Below, piece after piece: positions 58,514-64,000 of a stretch of DNA of 64,000 nucleotides. Source of the DNA: Haemaphysalis longicornis. Its lineage: Eukaryota > Arthropoda > Arachnida > Ixodida > Ixodidae. The notes under the pieces were generated by a model that saw only the letters and a program-made list of their open reading frames with translations, made no database searches and was not told where the DNA came from. Position numbers and translations under genes: made by a program. Position 1 is the stretch's first letter; each line of letters begins with the position of its first letter. The stretch covers positions 44,304,231 to 44,368,230 of the forward strand of contig CM023450.1 in assembly GCA_013339765.2 (NCBI GenBank), written 5' to 3'.

Positions 58514-59390
58514 CTTCTTTGTTCAAGTCTTGCACCCACGGCATCCAAGAAATCTTTCACCAGCAGGTCGACAGGTTAACGGCGTCCGGGTATCCAAAAC
58601 ATGTAACTGAAGCCGCGTGCACAAAACTGGCCCAACTGGTAAAGACAGGGAAGCTGCGGTCACGTGATGAGTCTGGCGAAGCAAAGAAAAAAATTGCGTG
58701 ATACCGCATGTTCACAAACGGTCGCATGGAATAAAAAACGCTGGAGCGCGACACGGAACAAAGACGGCTTTCACGGCACTAAATCAGCTATATAAAAGGT
58801 GTGGCCAGGCCCGGTCAACGATAGAGGGCAATGGTGCTGTTGACCACTACAGGTTCGTAGTTAAATACAGCTCACACTATGTGGTAGCAGTTGTTTATCG
58901 GTTGCCTCTCCCGTGTGGGAAGAAGCATTTAGGACAAAGTTGGCGCCGTTAGAACAAGCGGCACCGGAAACACGAGCTGTCCCTGGGAAGGGACTCGCCG
59001 TCGCAGTTGTCAAAACCTTGCCGTGAAGGGCGTGAAGACCGAGAAAGTACGTGGCAACTAGTGTTTGCGGATTGCGGTATTTTACCAAGGACAGCAGGAA
59101 GTTAAACAGGGAAAAATATAGAAGCCTTCCACGTTAAAAGGCTACGTGACACATGCGAAGCCAGCCGCCCCCTCTGATAACCAAATTTGTCCAAACAAGA
59201 GCGTCCTTGTTCCCCATCCACACTCCCCTTTTTATAAGGACTTCAGTGCTTTCTGATAATTTGCGTGCACTATCACGTGAATCGTCTAGTCAGCATCCAA
59301 ATAAATACGTTTTTTTTTTCCTCAATAAAATGTTAGTTGCGAAACCGCACCCGTTTGTGCCCTCTCTTGTCCTCGTCCTGCCCCGCAGTT

Positions 59391-59882
59391 TTTATTTATT
59401 CACTATTTCTATTTTCTCTGGGGCCACTCAAACAGCAACAGCCCCGCGAATGCTTTGACCTCTCTAATCGAACGCGTCGCGAGGCGTATAGATATAGTTA
59501 TAGAGACACTGCATGTATTTTTGCTTTCGTGCTCCATCTCGACAGAGCGAACCACATTATCCTTAGACCCCACCTCCCCCCACCCACCCTCCACACCTGT
59601 CATCGAGCCCGCCTCCCTCACACACCCTTTCCACGCCGACAACTTCATGGAAATAAACGTCTCAAACAAATACGCCGACGCAAAACCCGCCAAAACAGTC
59701 TTGCCCAATTCGAGGTCAAAGCTATGGGTCTGTTGAACAAAGCTCGGACGAATGACCCTAAATATAGGGAGTACTTCGGCGAGTCACCACACTACAGGAA
59801 CGTATGCATTACGAAAAATTCCACAACTCATGCGGTACTATATGAAACAACAGTTTTAGCTTGTCAGTAGTAATGCCAGCTT
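59391..59882. other. Spacer with possible retroelement tail
   Basis: GGAAATAAACGTCTCAAACA near 59648 resembles a segment near 16906, suggesting copies of one 3' tail. No coding domain is seen. Confidence 0.3.
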
Positions 59883-60104
59883 GCCCGCCGCGGTGGCTCA
59901 GTGGCTAAGGCGTTGCGCTGCTGAGCCCAAGGACGCGGCTTCGATTCCCGGCAGCGGCGGTCGCTTTTCTGATGGAGGCGAAAAGCAAAAACGCCCGTGT
60001 GTTCGAGATTTCGGCGCCCGTAAAGATCCCCAGGTGGTATAAATTAACCCGGAGCCCTCCACTACGGAGCCTCATCGCTTGTGCAGCGTCGGCGCTTCAA
60101 CCCT

Positions 60105-60105
<1 letters not shown>
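59883..60105 (+). repeat. tRNA-derived SINE, plus strand
   Basis: It starts GCCCGCCGCGGTGGCTCAGT with the A box TGGCTCAGTGGC and a B-box-like CTTCGATTCCCGG, the body GAGGCGAAAAGCAAAAACGC, and ends CTTCAACCCTACAAT, running directly into the (CAAT)n tail. It is diverged from the copy at 56 kb at scattered sites. Confidence 0.88.

Positions 60106-60185
<80 letters not shown>
60106..60185 (+). repeat. (CAAT)n SINE tail
   Basis: About 20 perfect CAAT units continue the 3' end of the SINE, an expanded form of the ACAATCAATCAATG tail of the 56-kb copy. Confidence 0.95.
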
Positions 60186-61845
60186 TGAATTGGTTACTTG
60201 GTAGGCCTCACCCATCATCCTCATTTCAGATGTTTTAATCCACTTGGTACACCCTACTAAATGACGTGATGTACAGTATAAATGACTATGCACACTCCGG
60301 GGGATGGCTAGGGAGAAGGCGCCCAATTAATCATCATTATCCGGGTCTTCGTCGTCGTCATCATCACTACCGCTCTCAAACGAGGACGTGCACCGTACGA
60401 AAGTGAAGAAGAAGAAGAAGAAGAAGAGAAAGGAAAAGTCAGCGGTTCTTCCCCATTACGCAGCCCGTTCAAAAAGTAAGGGAGTGTTTCTTAATCTCAC
60501 GTAACCCGACAGTAAAACTTTACGGACATACGGGACTTGAGGGAAAGCAGCGAATCGGATCGGTAGTGACTAAATTTCCCTCGGCATCAACGATTTTTTA
60601 GGGGGACCCTGATATACGAACCGTACGAAAGGGCGAACAACCCACAGAATAACGGCGAAAGAGCGGAGTCACGTGAGGATGATTCCTTTTCTATAGTCCG
60701 CACGCTTGTGCATGGGGCACAGAAGGTTTTTCCCTGACAGGGTTTTGATTCCTTGATTCAGATTGTGTTTCGGGATTCATCAGACTATCAAACATAGGAG
60801 CTCTTGGTCTCTTAAAGCTTCTTACGTTCGATGCTCTTTTGACGTTGAGCGCTGAGAGCACAGTTTTTTTTTCTATCCTGTTTTTTTTAATTCAGGGTGC
60901 GTGTTTTCCAACTGAACATTAGTTGGTGGTCCATCGCCTTCAACACGCACGGCAATGACGCACCTCGTCAATGAGGGCCTGTTTTAGCTGAGCTCAGCGT
61001 GCCTTGTAGCCGCTGAGTAGAGAGGTAGCGCTGACGCGGCGTCCGCCGAATGCTCAAGATAGCTCGAAGAATGAGCATTCAATCACGTTACCGGCACTCC
61101 CAGGCGGCACGTAAGACTGCACAACAAGCCCCGCTAAATTAGTGCTTGCAACGCGTTCACTAACATATCCGTAAAAACAAACTAGTGGCATCGCATGCGG
61201 AGATCCGCGAACACAATTTGTGTGACAGGTGAGGGACGGAGTTGCGTCCGCTTTGTTCATTGTAATCACCGCTCCACTGCCACATGAAACAAATTCTGTG
61301 CTGGTCCCTCTTGTAACTTGCTGAAGTGACCCGAGGAAAGTACAGGGGGTTGTAGAAGCGGCATCTCTGCAATTTTACGGAAACTTTTCTTGTTCGTTTG
61401 TAAACACCGCCAGCCATGAAACTCTAAAAACTATTACGACCTCCACCCATGCACAGTACGCAGCGGACACAGCTGACTCGGCGCATCCTCACCGACAGTA
61501 CTGCAGTCATTCTCGGCAAAAACACCTTAATATCTTTGCGATTTAGCTTCCTTCTTTGCATGGTAGTTGCAGCTGAAACTGGCTAGCAGTAACAACTACA
61601 GCGACGTGCTAGTGGAATCTTTTCTTGGCAATCCTGCAGCCTTGTATAAAACTACGATGTGGCAGCTGTAGCTGACAACATTGTTCCCTCCCACTGGTTT
61701 TGCCTACATTTGAACCCGTTTCCTCTGCAAGCTTTTGTGAGTCCGCCCACCCAGTCAGGGTAGCCACAGTCTGTGTCTGGTTATGATTATGTGAGCAGTG
61801 AGTGTGCAGCGGCTCAGGCTTTGCTGAGAGCTTCTCTACACGCAG
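60186..61845. other. Upstream region of the SLC6 gene
   Basis: It contains a short (GAA)n run near 60400-60427 and no recognisable gene. An unseen upstream exon encoding the cytosolic N-terminus of the transporter may lie here. CTTCTCTACACGCAG (61831-61845) would be a good acceptor for it. Confidence 0.4.
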
Positions 61846-61965
61846 CGATGGTGGAACGCGAGCAGTGGAAGTCCAAGTACAGCTTCCTTCTCTCCCTCAT
61901 CGGCATGTCCATCGGCATGGGAAACGTGTGGCGCTTCCCATACGTCGTCTACGACAACGGCGGAG
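61846..61965 (+). CDS. SLC6-family Na+-coupled transporter, TM1 exon
   Basis: From the ATG at 61848 the exon encodes VEREQWKSKYSFLLSLIG, then MSIGMGNVWRFPYVVYDNGG, the most conserved block of the sodium/neurotransmitter symporter family (end of the N-terminus and TM1). The Asn of GNVWRFPY corresponds to a sodium-site residue. Gly sits where monoamine transporters have Asp, pointing to an amino-acid type substrate. The donor GTACGC at 61966 leaves one base, in phase with the exon at 63928. The usual cytosolic N-terminus of 30 or more residues is missing, so either this ATG is the true start or an upstream exon is spliced at 61845; the in-frame stop at 61761 limits extension without splicing. 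Confidence 0.85.
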
Positions 61966-63927
61966 GTACGCCTGCCGGGCCACTAACTCTGCCTACGGAC
62001 GATATTTATTTTTTATCACAAGCTACGCACAATGCTTAAGCTAAAGCACCTCCATACTGCTCTCGTCCGCCGCGCGGCTGTGGACGGACATGATGAAGGG
62101 GCCTTAGCTTAATTAAATGGCTTCGAGGTCTACTCTTAGAACGACGATAAACCCTAAAAAGTAAAAATAAACGAAAAAATAAGAGGGTGCGAAGTACGCT
62201 CACGGCCTCTCGAAGTTCAAACATTTGAATTCATTCGCTCCTACCAACCAACCCTGATTCCCCCGCCCGATATGAAATCCTGTGTACACCGATGTGCGAA
62301 ATGGTCTATGAAGTATCCGTCCGCGACAGTTCCACATTAGGTAATTTAGGTCAGCTATTGCAGAGCAGATATCTAAGACATGCATGGTGAAAATAATTTT
62401 GAAAGCTTTGCTAGTGCAAGGTGCCACTCATCAGCAGATCCTGAGTTATCCCGTCGTCTTCAACCCCCCCCCCCTTCCCCCGTTATCTACATCAGTGCCC
62501 ACCCTACCTCGTCTGTCCTAACTGAGCGGAATATCAGCAGATTAGCTACTTGTAGGTGCTTCAACAAATTTCAAAATACGGCGCGTCTGAAGGGATGGCC
62601 TCCATTGACTTCAACCGGCGTGGACAGGTGACGCCACCGACGCCTGAATACGAAGCTTCACGCATAGCGGCGTTTACTTTGCGCAGCTATTTACCTTGTT
62701 CATGTACAACTCAAACCGCAGCGCTGATCAATATAGCTTCAATGCACATTCGCTTACGAAAAATATACGCATGAGCCGGTTAAAAAATTTTACTAATCGA
62801 GTGAGTGAGTGAGTGAGTGAGTGAGTGCGCGCGTGCGCCTTCTATCGTACTGTGGGCTATTCATAACCAATTACATTGAAGAAGAAGGATCAACTGTGAT
62901 TCTTTTACTTTTCTATTTCTGAAAACATGTGTGGCTGTTGCTTGACTAAGGCCTTCCCTTCTGCCGAATGTCGTTGTCGCTTGTTTCTTTTCTAATTTAA
63001 TTAACCACGTTGCCTGCTCCAGAAACTTGTGCTGAGATGTACGCGCACTCAGCTCACAGCTCACCAGCCTTGCTATGGCCCCACGATTCAGGAAAGTTGA
63101 CGAAACTTGCAAATAAATGTGTCCGTGCAAGCATTTCTCAGCGTCCAGAATAAATTTAAGCGCGTTCAACCATGCTGACAAAGGTTGGGTGCGGTGTATA
63201 ACCTCACAAGACAGATTAATAGCGGTGCTCAGTTCTCCGCGTGTCACGGGAACCCACCCGTACGCGTGCCCGCATTGGCCAGCCGTGATCAACACATTTT
63301 CTACTTCCCAGTCCTTCTCATCACGATCGATTCACCTCTTTTTCTTTCTTTTTTTTTTACATCGTCGCAACGCATTTTTGATTTTGACAAACTTATAACC
63401 GGCGACATGGACCTCAACTGGGTATGCGTCATGGTGGAGCGAAAGGAAGTGGGGGACAACGCACTCTATCTCCAGCGGTGCCTCCTGTGAAGCTTATTCG
63501 AAACGGCTTGACACATCCTTTGGACCTTATCGTAAGTATCAAAATCTTTATCAGCGACTAATATCTGGTTAAGAAAGTTTAAATACAGTCTTACTTAATA
63601 TTATATATATTATCTTAAGATCATAAAATTTTATAATCGGCAGTCTACAACGCAGAAGGCATAGGGAATGGTTAACTATTTTACGTTAGTGCGTTAAATC
63701 TTATATTTATTATATTATATATTAATAAAATAAAAAACCATATGGGTCTTGAGAACATCCTTACACGCGTGCAAAGCGATCGGCACAAAACTACCATTTA
63801 AGCGTTTACTCGGTGTAAACATCGGCAAAAAATGGTTACTTCATCAGACAAGGGAAATTTTTTAATTTCATGAAATAATTCCATAATTTCGCGGCCACTT
63901 AATTGGTTATATCTTTTCATTTTTCAG
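61966..63927. other. SLC6 intron
   Basis: About 1.96 kb with no coding content. It has a fold-back-like pair (TTAAGCTAAAGC at about 62034 and GGCCTTAGCTTAA near 62101), a C run near 62465, a short (GAGT)n run at about 62801-62827 and an AT-rich block at 63590-63730. It ends in TTTTCATTTTTCAG. Confidence 0.7.
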
Positions 63928-64000
63928 GAGCATTCATGATTCCATACGCCACACTCACGATAATCGTCGGCAGACCCATGTATCTTTTGGAGCTTGCCCT
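63928..64000 (+). CDS. SLC6-family transporter, TM2 exon (cut by window edge)
   Basis: After the acceptor ending at 63927 the first two bases complete a Gly codon, giving the joined DNGGGAFMIPYATLTIIVGR and PMYLLELAL. This is the TM1-TM2 turn and TM2 of SLC6 proteins, including the conserved GGGAF-IPY and LELA motifs. The exon is open to the window edge, so the rest of the roughly 12-TM protein lies to the right. Confidence 0.88.

Larger units (their letters stand above)
57034..58950 (+). pseudogene. Penelope-like reverse transcriptase and nuclease remnants
   Basis: In order: an N-terminal segment ending SDKEGHFVVMPEETFADEAK (about 57400-57460); RT finger sequence YVSKNRKPPVALRAIVSEKR (57600-57660, another frame); then, beyond the nested MITE, FVEFLCFYL, PVLSNIFLSRVGRKLRDG and the active site RYVDDYLVFLDR (58290-58330); then HVTEAACTKLAQLVKTGKLR and VVYRLPLPCGKKHLGQSW, the last resembling the GIY-YIG nuclease core. 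Frameshifts and stops divide all of these, so it is non-functional. Confidence 0.7.
56800..59390 (+). mobile_element. Second Penelope-like element, decayed
   Basis: Fragments of one Penelope-type protein are strung along the plus strand in several frames. A trailing region (59290-59385) has CTCAATAAAATGTTAGTTGC and TGTGCCCTCTCTTGTCCTCG, similar in layout to the 3' arm of the copy at 13.6-15.1 kb. The left limit is uncertain. A MITE (57847-58003) and a hairpin (58478-58513) interrupt it. Confidence 0.65.

Noticed and set aside
59883..59960. A functional tRNA gene
   Set aside because: The A and B boxes belong to a SINE with a body and CAAT tail; the acceptor stem does not form and a second copy lies at 56 kb.
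60106..60185. CRISPR-like or other regular array
   Set aside because: It is a pure tetranucleotide SINE tail without spacers, in a eukaryotic genome.

Overview
This is a eukaryotic, repeat-dense window, most likely from a hard-tick (ixodid) or closely related arachnid genome. The evidence is spliced genes with introns of 2 to 23 kb, tRNA-derived SINEs with tetranucleotide tails, I-like and CR1-like LINEs, Penelope-like elements, a BEL/Pao-type LTR element and many TIR elements of kinds I associate with ticks. The taxon is inferred, not proven. There are no bacterial operons, rRNAs, functional tRNAs or CRISPR arrays. Most long open frames are microsatellite translations or shadows of transposon sequence.

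Two host genes can be supported. The first runs from 19928 to 49780 on the plus strand as three phase-compatible coding exons (19928-20061, 43420-43502, 46164-49780). It encodes a predicted 1,277-residue SAXO/FAM154-like microtubule-stabilising protein. The family's Cys/His N-terminal signature is assembled exactly across the exon 1/exon 2 junction, and exon 3 carries about nine Mn-like repeats around a long charged insert. The second gene is the start of a SLC6 (sodium/neurotransmitter symporter family) transporter: TM1 on 61846-61965 and TM2 from 63928 off the right edge.

Layout: 1-5740 holds foldback and TIR elements and two copies of a composite SINE-like repeat. 5815-15330 is a nested pile: a plus-strand I-like LINE is interrupted by a minus-strand LINE of about 6 kb (6038 to about 12156), then by a small TIR element and a 5'-truncated Penelope-like element flanked by inverted repeats of about 200 bp and an 11-bp target-site duplication. 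15540-19400 holds a tandem duplication, a TTAA-flanked element and microsatellites. The 23.4-kb first intron of the SAXO-like gene (20062-43419) contains a CR1-like fragment, a LINE fragment split by a 1.18-kb TIR element, a TIR element related to one at 3.2-3.9 kb, a satellite array with a period near 145 bp, and a complete non-autonomous BEL-like LTR element (40437-42139). The second intron holds a 302-bp TIR element. 49781-61845 is intergenic, with a LINE 3' end, two SINE copies, and a decayed second Penelope-like element containing a nested MITE.

The two genes share orientation but nothing suggests a joint function. The points most worth following are the SAXO-like gene in a lineage thought to make sperm without flagella, the inverted-repeat Penelope copy, the LINE ORF1 with an RS domain, and a scatter of perfect hairpins with very short loops.
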